Assembly: GCF_001642695.1 (NCBI RefSeq)
Contig: NZ_LWCC02000095.1
Span: 49,611-89,519 of the forward strand
Direction of reading: 5' to 3'
Length of the DNA stretch: 39,909 bases
DNA from: Streptomyces chilikensis
Lineage (GTDB): Bacteria > Actinomycetota > Actinomycetes > Streptomycetales > Streptomycetaceae
The position numbers and the translations under genes were made by a program. Shown here piece after piece: positions 26,248-34,297 of this stretch (positions are counted from its first letter, which is position 1; each line of letters begins with the position of its first letter). A model generated the notes under the pieces. It ran no database searches and was not told the DNA's origin. It was given only the letters and a program-made list of their open reading frames with translations.

Positions 26248-27879
26248 ATGCTTCGCGAAGCTGCGCAGGAGGAGAGTGCTCCGGCACCTTCCGGATTGAA
26301 GAGCTACGACCTCTACATCGCCGGCAAGGACGTCGCCGGGGACGGATGGGTCTACACCGTCAGCGGGCGGTCCCTGCTGGAGGACGTCTTCACCAGTGTG
26401 AGCCTCAAGCGCTCCCTGGAGCAGGACCCGGAGTCCGAGGCGGCCCAGCACCCCTACGTCGTGGGCCGCTGCGCCATCGCCGACGACGACGCCATCGACC
26501 TCGCCACGCAGGCCGCCGCGGCCGCCGCCGCCGACTGGGCGGCCGTCCCGCTGGAGCGGCGGATGCAGCTCGGCACCCGTTTCCGCGAGGAACTGATCAA
26601 ACACCAGGACGAGTTCCTGGAGATGCTCGTCGCCGAGTCGCACCCGGTGAAGCTGGCCCGGTGGGAGCTGAGCTGCCTCCTGCAGATCTACGCCCCCGGC
26701 AGCCTGCGCTGGTACATGAAGCAGATGCGGGTCGAGAAGGAGTACGCGGGCCGCAAGCTGATCCTGCAGCGCCAGCCGGACGGCGTGGTCGCCTTCAACC
26801 CCCCGCAGAACGCCCCGCTGCCCAGCGCCGCCCTGTGCGTCCTGGCCCTGATGGCCGGCAACAGCGTGGTGGTCAGGGCGCCGCGCAGCATCGCGCTGAG
26901 CACCATGTGGCTGCTGCGCGACATCGTGGCCCCGCTGCTGGAGGAGCTCGACGCGCCTCCCGGTGTGCTCAACGCGGTCTGCAGCAACCCCAAGCAGACG
27001 ATGGACCGCTGGATCGCCGACCCCCTGATCAACGACATCTTCTACATCGGCGGCAGCCAGGAGGGCCTGCGCTTCGAGCAGCGGTGCGTGGCCCACGGCA
27101 AGAAGCCGATCCTCGAACTGGCCGGCAACGACGGCATCGTGGTGTGGAAGGACGCCGACATCAAGTGGGCCGCCGAGGCCATCACCGAATCGTTCTTCGG
27201 CTCCGGGCAGATCTGCATGGTGCCCAACTACGTGCTGGCGCACCCCGACATCGCCGAGGAGCTCATCGCCGAGGTGCGCGAGCAGGTCAAGGGCATCCGG
27301 CCGGGCCTGCCGGAGGAGGAGGACGTCCTCCTCTCGCCGGTCCGCCGCAGCGAGCGGTTCTTCCGGCTGCTGCGGCAGGCCCTGGACAACGGCGCCTCCC
27401 TGGTCACCGGCGGCAACCGCACCGAGCTGGACGGCACGCCGTCGGAGACCGGCGTCTTCCTGCAGCCCACGGTGCTCCGGGTCGACGGCCTGGACCGGGC
27501 CCGCACCTTCGACGTGGTGCGTGAGGAGACGTTCTTCCCGCTCATCCCGATCGTGGTGGCCGAACGCGACAACGACGACGCGCTCCTGGAGGCCTTCCTC
27601 CGCTTCGTCAACGCCAACTCCTACGGGCTGCGCAACTCCCTGTGGTCGCGCTCCGACCACGTCATCGAGACCTTCGTCCGCCGTGTCGTCAACGGCGGCC
27701 TGCTGAAAGTCAACGACTCCCACATCGGCTTCCTGCCCTACCTGCCCAGCCACGGCGGCACCGGCCGCACCGGCGGAGCCTTCGGCGAGGCCAACTACCC
27801 GATGCTCAAGACCTCGCACGTCCAAGGGGTCAGCATCGCCCAGAACGTCAGCCCTTACGACGCGGTCTTCGGCGCCTGA
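26248..27879 (+). CDS. Aldehyde dehydrogenase-fold acyl thioester reductase (putative)
   Basis: The 543-residue protein has the full ALDH fold: cofactor domain VVAFNPPQNAPLPSAALCVLALMAGNSVVVRAP (about 180-212, by position), general-base Glu290 in ILELAGND, and catalytic Cys323 in FGSGQICMVPN, 33 residues later as in the family. The C-terminal part is GGLLKVNDSHIGFLPYLPSHGGTGRTG. The cofactor-site motif is NPPQN rather than the usual PWN. Given the following transaminase and N-hydroxylase genes, it most likely reduces an acyl-CoA or acyl-ACP to an aldehyde for amination; oxidation of an aldehyde is the alternative. ATG 26248 was chosen (6 bp after GGAAAGG); ATG 26245 directly before it is equally possible. 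It leads the plus-strand operon. Confidence 0.85.
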   Translation: MLREAAQEESAPAPSGLKSYDLYIAGKDVAGDGWVYTVSGRSLLEDVFTSVSLKRSLEQDPESEAAQHPYVVGRCAIADDDAIDLATQAAAAAAADWAAVPLERRMQLGTRFREELIKHQDEFLEMLVAESHPVKLARWELSCLLQIYAPGSLRWYMKQMRVEKEYAGRKLILQRQPDGVVAFNPPQNAPLPSAALCVLALMAGNSVVVRAPRSIALSTMWLLRDIVAPLLEELDAPPGVLNAVCSNPKQTMDRWIADPLINDIFYIGGSQEGLRFEQRCVAHGKKPILELAGNDGIVVWKDADIKWAAEAITESFFGSGQICMVPNYVLAHPDIAEELIAEVREQVKGIRPGLPEEEDVLLSPVRRSERFFRLLRQALDNGASLVTGGNRTELDGTPSETGVFLQPTVLRVDGLDRARTFDVVREETFFPLIPIVVAERDNDDALLEAFLRFVNANSYGLRNSLWSRSDHVIETFVRRVVNGGLLKVNDSHIGFLPYLPSHGGTGRTGGAFGEANYPMLKTSHVQGVSIAQNVSPYDAVFGA

Positions 27880-27913
27880 GCGCCGCGCCCATTCGCCTTC
27901 CGGAGGTTTCCCC

Positions 27914-29050
27914 GTGCGTTCCCTCGATACTGCTCGGGCCGTCTGCGAGCGCTTCCACCCGGGTCTGCTCAAGGAGATCGAGCAGATTCCCCCCGTCGAC
28001 CGGGAGCGGCCCGGCAGCCCCGTCATCGACCTGTTCCGCATCCACGGCGGGGTCGGCCTGCTGATACCCGAGGAGTACAGCGGTCACGGGGCCGCGCCGC
28101 TGGACGCGCTGCGCGTCCAGCTGGCGCTGGGCGCCGTGTCCCCCTCGCTCGTCGCGGCCGTCTCCATGCACCACTTCACCGTGGCGATGCTCTTCTCCCT
28201 CGCCGGCAAGGCGGACAGGCTCACCCCCGCCCAGACCGAGCTGTTGCGGCGGATCGTGCCCGACCAGCAGGTGATGGCCTCCGGCTGGGCCGAGGGCCGC
28301 ACCGAGCAGAACATCCTCACCCCCGCCGTCACGGCCCGGCCCGTCGAAGGCGGATACCTGCTCTCCGGGGCCAAGAAGCCCTGCAGCCTCTCCCGTTCGA
28401 TGCGCCTGCTCACCGCGAGCATCGCCATCCACCACGAGGACGGCACCGCCGAGCTGGCACTCGCCCTGGTGCCGGCCGACGCCCCCGGTCTGTCCGTGCA
28501 CCCGTTCTGGGGCAACGAGCTGCTCGCCGGCGCGGAGAGCGACGAGGTGCGGCTGGTGGACGTGTTCGTGCCGGCGGACATGGTCGTGCGTGCCGGGGCG
28601 GACGACCCGCACCGGCTCGACGACCTGCAGACGGCCGGATTCGTCTGGTTCGAGATGCTGATCTCCGCCGGGTACGCGGGCGGGACCGCCGCGCTCGTCG
28701 AGCAGGTGCTGGAGCGCGAGCGCGGCAGCGCCCAGGAGCGGGCCGCCCTCGCCGTCGAGATGGACTCCGTCCTGCAGCTCCTGGAGGGCGTCGCGCGGAC
28801 GATCGGCCCCGAGACGGACGAGGAGTCGGTCGCCCGGGTCCTCGTCACCCGCTACACCGTCCAGAAGGCGCTGCCGAGGATCGCCGGGCAGGCGCTGGAG
28901 CTGCTCGGCGGACTGGACTTCATCCTCGACTCCACCCACGGCCGGACCGCCGCCGCCGTGCACGCCCTCGCCTTCCACCCGCCGGGCCGCGGCGCCGCCG
29001 CCGAACCGCTGCTGCGCTACTTCGACGGCGGCCCGCTGGTCCTGAGTTGA
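27914..29050 (+). CDS. Acyl-CoA dehydrogenase-like amine N-hydroxylase, VlmH-like
   Basis: The 378-residue protein has the acyl-CoA dehydrogenase fold: helical N-terminus (LFRIHGGVGLLIPEEYSGHGA, about 40-60), beta region (GGYLLSGAKKPCSLSRS, about 145-162) and helical C-terminus (RYTVQKALPRIAGQALELLGGL). In valanimycin biosynthesis, VlmH, a flavin monooxygenase of this superfamily, hydroxylates isobutylamine with FADH2 from VlmR. Here the aminotransferase follows directly and a flavin reductase is encoded four genes on, so N-hydroxylation of the transaminase product is the best inference. GTG at 27914 has GGAGG 7 bp upstream. There is no obvious acyl-CoA catabolic partner. The other ACAD-like gene (5525-6739) is distant and in the signalling block. 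Confidence 0.8.
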   Translation: MRSLDTARAVCERFHPGLLKEIEQIPPVDRERPGSPVIDLFRIHGGVGLLIPEEYSGHGAAPLDALRVQLALGAVSPSLVAAVSMHHFTVAMLFSLAGKADRLTPAQTELLRRIVPDQQVMASGWAEGRTEQNILTPAVTARPVEGGYLLSGAKKPCSLSRSMRLLTASIAIHHEDGTAELALALVPADAPGLSVHPFWGNELLAGAESDEVRLVDVFVPADMVVRAGADDPHRLDDLQTAGFVWFEMLISAGYAGGTAALVEQVLERERGSAQERAALAVEMDSVLQLLEGVARTIGPETDEESVARVLVTRYTVQKALPRIAGQALELLGGLDFILDSTHGRTAAAVHALAFHPPGRGAAAEPLLRYFDGGPLVLS

Positions 29051-29098
29051 GTCACCGCACCGTGCACAGCGTCCCCACCGACTTGGAGTGAGAGATCC

Positions 29099-30382
29099 GT
29101 GACCGTTATCCAGGAAGCACCCGCCGAGGCCGAGGCGGAGATCCTCGGCCTCTACCGGGCCCATCTCAGCAAGGGCCGGGCCACGCTCGCCGAGCTGTTC
29201 GGCAGCCACATGGAAACGGCGTCCGAGGGCGCCTGGCTCACCACCAGCGACGGTGAGCGCTTCCTCAACGCGGGCGGGTACGGCGTCTTCATCATGGGCG
29301 CCCGCCACCCGATCGTGATGGAGGAGGTGGAGCGCCAGCTGCGGACCCACCCCACCGCGACGCGCATCCTGCTGGAGCCCACCGTGGCCCGCGCCGCCGA
29401 GGCGCTCGTGTCCGTCATGCCCGAGGGCCTGGACCGCGTGCACTTCGCCCTGTCGGGGGCCGAGGCGGTGGAGACGGGCCTGAAGCTCGCACGGGCCGGC
29501 GGCCGCAAGCGGACCGTCTCGATGCGCGGCGGGTACCACGGCAAGACGCTCGGCGCGCTGTCCGCGACCGCGAAGGACGTCTACCAGGCGCCCTTCCGTC
29601 CGCTGGTCCCGGACTTCCTGCACCTCCCCTTCGGCGACACCGACGCGCTGGAGGCGGAACTGGCGGCCCATCCGGGCGAGGTCTGCGTCATCCTCGAACC
29701 CGTCCAGGGCGAGGGCGGTGTGATCATTCCGCCCGCGGGCTACCTCAAGCGGGTCGAGGAGCTGGTCCGCGAGCACGACGGCTTCCTGATCCTCGACGAG
29801 GTGCAGTCCGGTTTCGGGCGGCTCGGCGAGTGGTGGGGCGCCGACATCGAGGGCGTGGTGCCCGACGTGCTCCTCACCGGCAAGGCGCTCGGCGGCGGCG
29901 TGCTGCCGGTCTCGGCGGCCGTGGCGACCCGCAAGGCCTTCCGTCCCTTCGACAAGGACCCCTACGTCCACACCGCCACCTTCTCCGGCCAGCCGATCCT
30001 GATGGCCGCGGTCCAGGGCGCGATCCGGGCCATCAAGGAGGAGCGCCTGGTCACCCGGGCCATGGACCTGGGTGCGCAGCTGCTGCCGAGGATCTCGGAG
30101 ATCGCCTACCGCAACATCCCCGAACTCGTCGTCGACGTGCGCGGACGCGGACTGCTCATCGGTGTCGAGCTCGTCGAGGCCGGGCTGGCCGGCGAGCTGC
30201 TGATCGAGCTGTTCAACCACGGCGTCGTCGCCAACCACTCCATGAACGGCAGCTCGGTGGTGCGCTTCACCCCGCCCGCCGTGATGAGCGACACCGATGT
30301 GGAGTTCCTCCTGAACTCCTTCGACCTGGCCACCCGCGACCTCGTGCGGGGCGCGGCCACGATGCCGGAAGGCGGCAACTGA
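29099..30382 (+). CDS. Class III PLP aminotransferase
   Basis: The 427-residue enzyme belongs to the acetylornithine/omega-aminotransferase class. It shows the substrate-domain start LNAGGYGVFIMGARHP (56-71), cofactor phosphate region SGAEAVETGLKLAR (119-132), GGYHGKTLGALS (144-155), ILDEVQSGFGR with the pyridine-N Asp233, and the Schiff-base Lys262 in LLTGKALGGG. It probably converts the aldehyde from the upstream ALDH-type enzyme into a primary amine, replacing the valine decarboxylase (VlmD) step of valanimycin. GTG at 29099 lies behind GGAG and GAGAGA. It is followed after 2 bp by the SRPBCC gene, which implies coupled translation. Transfer to a pathway intermediate other than an aldehyde cannot be excluded. 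Confidence 0.93.
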   Translation: MTVIQEAPAEAEAEILGLYRAHLSKGRATLAELFGSHMETASEGAWLTTSDGERFLNAGGYGVFIMGARHPIVMEEVERQLRTHPTATRILLEPTVARAAEALVSVMPEGLDRVHFALSGAEAVETGLKLARAGGRKRTVSMRGGYHGKTLGALSATAKDVYQAPFRPLVPDFLHLPFGDTDALEAELAAHPGEVCVILEPVQGEGGVIIPPAGYLKRVEELVREHDGFLILDEVQSGFGRLGEWWGADIEGVVPDVLLTGKALGGGVLPVSAAVATRKAFRPFDKDPYVHTATFSGQPILMAAVQGAIRAIKEERLVTRAMDLGAQLLPRISEIAYRNIPELVVDVRGRGLLIGVELVEAGLAGELLIELFNHGVVANHSMNGSSVVRFTPPAVMSDTDVEFLLNSFDLATRDLVRGAATMPEGGN

Positions 30383-30384
30383 TT

Positions 30385-30867
30385 ATGCGTCACGTAGAGC
30401 TGGAAGCACTGATTCCCTCGGAGCAGGCCAGGACGGTCTTCGACTCCGTCCTGCGCTGGGAGAAGTACCCCGACCTGGCGCCCCACGTGAAGGCGACCAC
30501 CGTGCACGCCACCTACCCGGCCGAGAACTCCAGTTCCAGCTGGGAGCTGCACTTCCGCAGCGGCCTGCTGCGCTGGACCGAGGACGACACCTTCCTGCCG
30601 GAGCTGGGTGAGATCCGCTTCGAGCAGTCCGACGGCGACTTCGACTCCTTCTCGGGCACGTGGTCCGTGACGCAGGCGGGCGAGGACGTGGCGGTCCGCT
30701 TCGACGCCGACTTCGACTTCGGCATCCCCAGCCTGGAGGGGATCCTCGACCCGATCGCCGAGCGGGTCATCAAGGAGACCGTCGCCTGGGCCCTGACCGG
30801 CCTGTTCCCCGCCGTCCGCCTCTCGGGCGCCGTCGAGCTCACCGAGCCCGCCGCCCTCGGCGCCTAG
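30385..30867 (+). CDS. SRPBCC (START/Coq10-like) protein
   Basis: The 160-residue protein has a helix-grip fold pattern: N-terminal strand MRHVELEALIPSEQARTVFDSVLRWEKYPDLAPHV (by position), alternating strands with WELHFRSGLLRWTEDDTF, SFSGTWSVTQAGEDVAVRFDADFDFG, and a long C-terminal helix IAERVIKETVAWALTGL. This is typical of polyketide cyclase/dehydrase and Coq10-like lipid-binding proteins. The deep pocket binds hydrophobic ligands. Its tight position between the aminotransferase (2-bp gap) and the VlmO-like membrane protein suggests that it shuttles or orients a lipophilic intermediate for azoxy formation. No catalytic residues can be assigned. The start ATG 30385 has GGAAGGCGG upstream. 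Confidence 0.85.
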   Translation: MRHVELEALIPSEQARTVFDSVLRWEKYPDLAPHVKATTVHATYPAENSSSSWELHFRSGLLRWTEDDTFLPELGEIRFEQSDGDFDSFSGTWSVTQAGEDVAVRFDADFDFGIPSLEGILDPIAERVIKETVAWALTGLFPAVRLSGAVELTEPAALGA

Positions 30868-30887
30868 CACGCCCCCAGGAGCTGACC

Positions 30888-31424
30888 ATGGACCAGGCAA
30901 ATCCCTTCGAGACACCGAGAACGTACTCGCTGCACCGGGCCGAGTACCTGGTGGGGCTCGCCGTGACCACCGGTCTCATCATCGCCCACTTCGGTGAGAT
31001 CCGCTGGTGGGTCGCGATCGCCCTGTTCCTGTACATCGACCTGATCGGCTACATCCCGGGCGCCATCGCCTTCAAGCGCAGCGGCGGGCGGCCGATCCCC
31101 AAGGTCTACTACGTCCTCTACAACGTCATGCACAGCCTGATCACCCAGGCCGCGGTCGCGGCGCTGTGGTGCTGGCTGGTGGAGCCCGAGTGGGCGCTGC
31201 TGGTGCTGCCGTTCCACCTCTTCGGGGACCGCGGCCTGTTCGGCAACTTCATGAAGTCGTTCGCGCTGCCCTTCGAGCCGGTGCGCCAGCCCGGCTACCT
31301 GCGGCTCCTGGACGACCTGGGCCTGGCCCACCCCAAGCCGGCCGGCCACGCCGCGGAGCCCGTCCCGGTCGGCCACGTCCCGGCGCAGCCGGAGCGCCGG
31401 GAGCGGCAGGAGGCCCTGCGATGA
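30888..31424 (+). CDS. Small integral membrane protein, candidate VlmO-like N-N bond-forming enzyme
   Basis: The 178-residue protein has three or four membrane segments: about 20-36 (YLVGLAVTTGLIIAHFG), 41-65 (VAIALFLYIDLIGYIPGAIAF), 80-103 (YYVLYNVMHSLITQAAVAALW) and about 104-122 (ending WALLVLPFHLFGDRG). Polar and charged residues inside or next to them (D50, H86, H114, D118, R119) could bind a metal or cofactor. The last 40 residues are Pro/Ala-rich and probably cytoplasmic. In valanimycin, the membrane protein VlmO converts the O-seryl hydroxylamine into an N-N bonded hydrazine. Size, membrane nature and adjacency to the diiron and flavin genes support the same role, but I assign it by context, not by a recognised motif. 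ATG 30888 follows AGGAG; its stop overlaps the next start (ATGA). Confidence 0.75.
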   Translation: MDQANPFETPRTYSLHRAEYLVGLAVTTGLIIAHFGEIRWWVAIALFLYIDLIGYIPGAIAFKRSGGRPIPKVYYVLYNVMHSLITQAAVAALWCWLVEPEWALLVLPFHLFGDRGLFGNFMKSFALPFEPVRQPGYLRLLDDLGLAHPKPAGHAAEPVPVGHVPAQPERRERQEALR

Positions 31425-31975
31425 CCGCCACCACCGACCTGCGGACCGTGCGGCGTCCCGTGCGCCAGGACCCGGCCGAGCGGCGGCGGGCGCTGTACCA
31501 CCTGGCCTCCCCCGTGTCGGTGCTGACCGTCGGCTCCGGGGAGCGGCTGCACGGCACCACGGCGAGCACCGTGACGCTGGTGTCGCGCGAGCCCCTGCTG
31601 GTGGGGGTCGTGCTGCGGGCGGGTTCGTCCTTCGCACGGCTCGCGGCTTCCGAGGGCCGGTTCGCGATCAACGTCCTCAGCGGCGGACAGGCCGACGTGG
31701 CCGGCCACTTCGCGGACAGCGGGCGCCCCGACGGCAGCGCGCAGTTCGCGGGACTGGCCTGGACGGCGGACTCGTACGCGAAGGCGCCGCTCCTGGCCGG
31801 TGCGCTCGCCCACTACACCTGCCGGTTCCACTCCGCCCACGCGGCCGGCGACAGCGAGTTGCTGCTCGGCCATGTCGTCCGGGCCAACGCCGGTCAGGAC
31901 GATCCCTTGTTCAGCTACGCCGGGGAGCTGTTCACCGGCTCCCTGCACCCCGCGAAGGAGGCGGCCGCGTCATGA
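31421..31975 (+). CDS. Flavin reductase, VlmR-like small component
   Basis: The 184-residue protein has the FMN-binding split-barrel fold of flavin reductases (HpaC/VlmR/ActVB group): ALYHLASPVSVLTVGSG (24-40), GTTASTVTLVSREPLLVGVVL (44-64), SFARLAASEGRFAINVLS (69-86) and the C-terminal HYTCRFHSAHAAGDSELLLGHVVRA. It delivers free reduced flavin to a partner monooxygenase, here most likely the N-hydroxylase at 27914. It overlaps its neighbours by 4 bp on both sides (ATGA at 31421 and at 31972), so it is in the middle of a translationally coupled set. ATG at 31421 follows AGGAGG. Confidence 0.9.
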   Translation: MTATTDLRTVRRPVRQDPAERRRALYHLASPVSVLTVGSGERLHGTTASTVTLVSREPLLVGVVLRAGSSFARLAASEGRFAINVLSGGQADVAGHFADSGRPDGSAQFAGLAWTADSYAKAPLLAGALAHYTCRFHSAHAAGDSELLLGHVVRANAGQDDPLFSYAGELFTGSLHPAKEAAAS

Positions 31976-32955
31976 CCGGTCATGTGGCACCCGAGGCCGA
32001 CTGGGACAAGGCTCCCGGTCTGCTCGACGGAGCGAAGGAGCTGACCCTCGGACCCGAGGAGTGCGACCTCGCCTACTGGTTCACCTCCGTGGCGCAGGGC
32101 ACCCTGCGCGACCGGGGCGAGACCGGGCACCACGTGGACGCCGTCGTGCCCGACTTCCTGAAGGAGCCGGGACCCCTGCGCGACGCCCTGGTGCTGGAGT
32201 TCGGGTTCCGCGGCCTGTCGGAGGAGATCGCGACCCGGCTGCTCGGCCACTACGTCGCCATCGCCCCCGGCGTTCCCGAACTGGAGTTCTACACCACCCA
32301 GTTGATCGACGAGGCGCGGCACGCCCGGGTCTTCCGCAACCACCTGGTGGAGCTGGGGGTCCCGCAGAAGACGCTCCTGAAGGACATCGACGAGATGGCC
32401 GCGGACTACCGCAAGCGGGTGCTCGACCCGGTCGTGGACTTCACCCTCGACATCGTCCGCGACCAGGCGGACTTCGCCGGCGGCGTCGCCGTGTTCGCCA
32501 TCGTCATCGAGGGGGTGCTCGCCCCCGCGGCGGAGCTGAGCGAGCGCAAGTGGACCCCGCTGTCGCCGGCCACCGGCGAGATCTCGCGGGGCACCGCCAT
32601 CGACGAGATCAGACACCTGACGGTGGCCAGCACGATCCTGCGCGATCACGTGGCCGCCCACCCCGAGTACCGCCCGCGCCTGCTGGAGATCCTGCGGGCC
32701 GGTGTGCGGCTCTGGGACGAGATCCCCGACCGCGAGTTCGTCATCCACCGCGAGGAGCTCTTCCAGGAGGGCATGGCCCAGCACGCGGACAGGATCGGCG
32801 ACTACGAGATCTGGCCGGGCGTCCGGATGCTCGACACCACGCCGGAGCAGCGCTACGACATGGCCGAGCGCTGGACCGACGAGATGGCGGAGTCGCGGAT
32901 GGCCTACATGGGGCTGCCGCTGGAGGCCCTCAGCAGCCCGCAGGCCGGCGCATGA
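31972..32955 (+). CDS. Ferritin-like non-haem diiron oxygenase, VlmB-like
   Basis: The 327-residue helical protein carries two ExxH diiron motifs: DEARH (E114, H117) and DEIRH (E212, H215). Candidate bridging glutamates are E84/E85 and E180 (FAIVIEG). This is the four-helix pattern of AurF/VlmB-type N-oxygenases. VlmB oxidises the N-N single bond of a hydrazine by four electrons to the azoxy group in valanimycin. It follows the VlmO-like and flavin reductase genes with 4-bp overlaps and overlaps the KAS III gene (ATGA at 32952). Electrons could come from the ferredoxin at 37924-38250. An amine oxygenase or a desaturase are the alternatives, but the gene context favours azoxy formation. Confidence 0.88.
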   Translation: MTGHVAPEADWDKAPGLLDGAKELTLGPEECDLAYWFTSVAQGTLRDRGETGHHVDAVVPDFLKEPGPLRDALVLEFGFRGLSEEIATRLLGHYVAIAPGVPELEFYTTQLIDEARHARVFRNHLVELGVPQKTLLKDIDEMAADYRKRVLDPVVDFTLDIVRDQADFAGGVAVFAIVIEGVLAPAAELSERKWTPLSPATGEISRGTAIDEIRHLTVASTILRDHVAAHPEYRPRLLEILRAGVRLWDEIPDREFVIHREELFQEGMAQHADRIGDYEIWPGVRMLDTTPEQRYDMAERWTDEMAESRMAYMGLPLEALSSPQAGA

Positions 32956-33959
32956 GCGGGGGGCGCGCGGCGGTGGTGTCCGGGATCGGGGCGTACACGC
33001 CCCCCGACCTGGTCACCAACGACGACCTGGCGCAGCGGCTCGACACCTCCGACGCGTGGATCCGCTCGCGCACGGGGATCGCCGAGCGGTACGTGGTCGC
33101 ACCGGGTACCGCGACCTCCGACCTGGCCGTCCAGGCGGGAGTGCGAGCCCTCAAGTCCGCGGGGGACGAGCACGTGGGGGCGGTCGTCCTGGCCACCACC
33201 ACACCCGACCAGCCGTGCCCGGCGACCGCCCCGCAGGTGGCCGCCCGGCTGGGACTCGGACAGGTGCCGGCCTTCGACGTGGCCGCCGTCTGCTCGGGCT
33301 TCCTGTACGGTCTCGCCACCGCCTCCGGGCTCCTCGCGGCGGGCGTCGCCGACAGCGTGCTGCTCATCGCCGCCGACGCGTTCACCACGATCGTCAACCC
33401 GGAGGACCGCACCACGGCCGTCATCTTCGCGGACGGCGCGGGCGCGGTGGTGCTGCGCGCGGGCGACGCCGGCGAACCGGGCGCCGTCGGACCGCTGGTC
33501 CTCGGCAGCGACGGCGAGCTGAGCCACCTCATCGAAGTGCCGGCGGGCGGCTCGCGCCAGCGTTCGTCCGGTCCCGTGACCGACCCGGAGGACCAATACT
33601 TCCGGATGCTCGGCCGGGACACCTACCGGCACGCGGTGGAGCGGATGACCGGAGCGTCCCAGCAGGCGGCCCGGCTGGCCGGCTGGGGCATCGAGGACGT
33701 CGACCGGTTCGCGGCCCACCAGGCCAACGCCCGGATCCTCGACGCGGTCTCGGAACGGCTCGGGGTGCCGGCCGAGCGGCAGTTGACCAACATCGCCCGG
33801 GTCGGCAACACGGGCGCCGCCTCGATCCCGCTGCTGCTGTCGCAGGCCGCCGCGGACGGCCGGCTCTCCGCCGGGCACCGGGTGCTGCTGACCGCGTTCG
33901 GCGGCGGCCTCTCCTGGGGTGCGACGACCCTGGTCTGGCCCGAGGTCCAACCGGTCTGA
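32952..33959 (+). CDS. fabH: Beta-ketoacyl-ACP synthase III (FabH-like)
   Basis: This 335-residue KAS III has SRTGIAERYV near residue 40, catalytic Cys114 in AAVCSGF, AAHQANARI (His) and IARVGNTGAASIP (Asn), the intact Cys-His-Asn triad. It usually condenses an acyl-CoA starter with malonyl-ACP, but in secondary metabolism it may also load or release chains. It overlaps the diiron gene by 4 bp and is followed by an ACP and a KAS II, a minimal FAS-like cassette inside the azoxy operon. It may make a special starter chain, or extend the seryl-derived carboxyl by an acetate unit as is known chemically for elaiomycin-type azoxy compounds. It is a cluster paralogue, not the housekeeping fab operon (no fabD next to it). 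Confidence 0.93.
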   Translation: MSGGRAAVVSGIGAYTPPDLVTNDDLAQRLDTSDAWIRSRTGIAERYVVAPGTATSDLAVQAGVRALKSAGDEHVGAVVLATTTPDQPCPATAPQVAARLGLGQVPAFDVAAVCSGFLYGLATASGLLAAGVADSVLLIAADAFTTIVNPEDRTTAVIFADGAGAVVLRAGDAGEPGAVGPLVLGSDGELSHLIEVPAGGSRQRSSGPVTDPEDQYFRMLGRDTYRHAVERMTGASQQAARLAGWGIEDVDRFAAHQANARILDAVSERLGVPAERQLTNIARVGNTGAASIPLLLSQAAADGRLSAGHRVLLTAFGGGLSWGATTLVWPEVQPV

Positions 33960-34002
33960 CGGTTCCCCCGGCCGACCGGACTTCTGTGCAGTACAGCCCT
34001 TC

Positions 34003-34050
34003 CGTACGCGCATGCGTACACCCCTCGCGTACGCCGCTGTCGCGTACGCC
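34003..34050. repeat. Cluster of CGTACGC motifs in the KAS III-ACP gap
   Basis: Within 48 bp there are four GCGTAC/GTACGC cores: an inverted pair GTACGC-GCAT-GCGTAC (34004-34019) and two 11-bp direct copies of TCGCGTACGCC at 34025-34035 and 34040-34050, 15 bp apart. They lie in the 107-bp gap before the ACP gene, the largest gap within this operon apart from the one before the synthetase gene. A regulator site or RNA structure is possible. Confidence 0.5.
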
Positions 34051-34066
34051 TCCGAAAGGATCCGAC

Positions 34067-34297
34067 ATGCTGGAGCAGCTCAAGGAAATCCTGTCCAACA
34101 AGCTCAAGGTGTCGCCCGAGGCCATCACCCCGGAGGCCACCCGGGAGGACATCGAGCTGGACTCGCTGGCCGTGGTGGAGCTGTCGCTGCTGCTCAAGTC
34201 CGAACTGGGCCTGGACATCAGCGACGACGACCTCCTCGAAACCGAGACCGTGGCCGACATGGTCCGGCTCATGGAGGAGCGGAGCGCGAAGGTCTGA
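34067..34297 (+). CDS. Acyl carrier protein
   Basis: The 76-residue ACP begins MLEQLKEILSNKLKVSPEAI (helix I) and has the phosphopantetheine site IELDSLAVVEL with Ser33 and the normal Asp before it. Helix III/IV reads DDLLETETVADMVRLMEE. It is a stand-alone type II ACP for the KAS III and KAS II enzymes on either side. ATG at 34067 has GAAAGGA 6 bp upstream. Its stop overlaps the KAS II start (TGATG at 34295-34299). It differs clearly from the other ACP at 25733 (Thr-Ser instead of Asp-Ser). Confidence 0.95.
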   Translation: MLEQLKEILSNKLKVSPEAITPEATREDIELDSLAVVELSLLLKSELGLDISDDDLLETETVADMVRLMEERSAKV

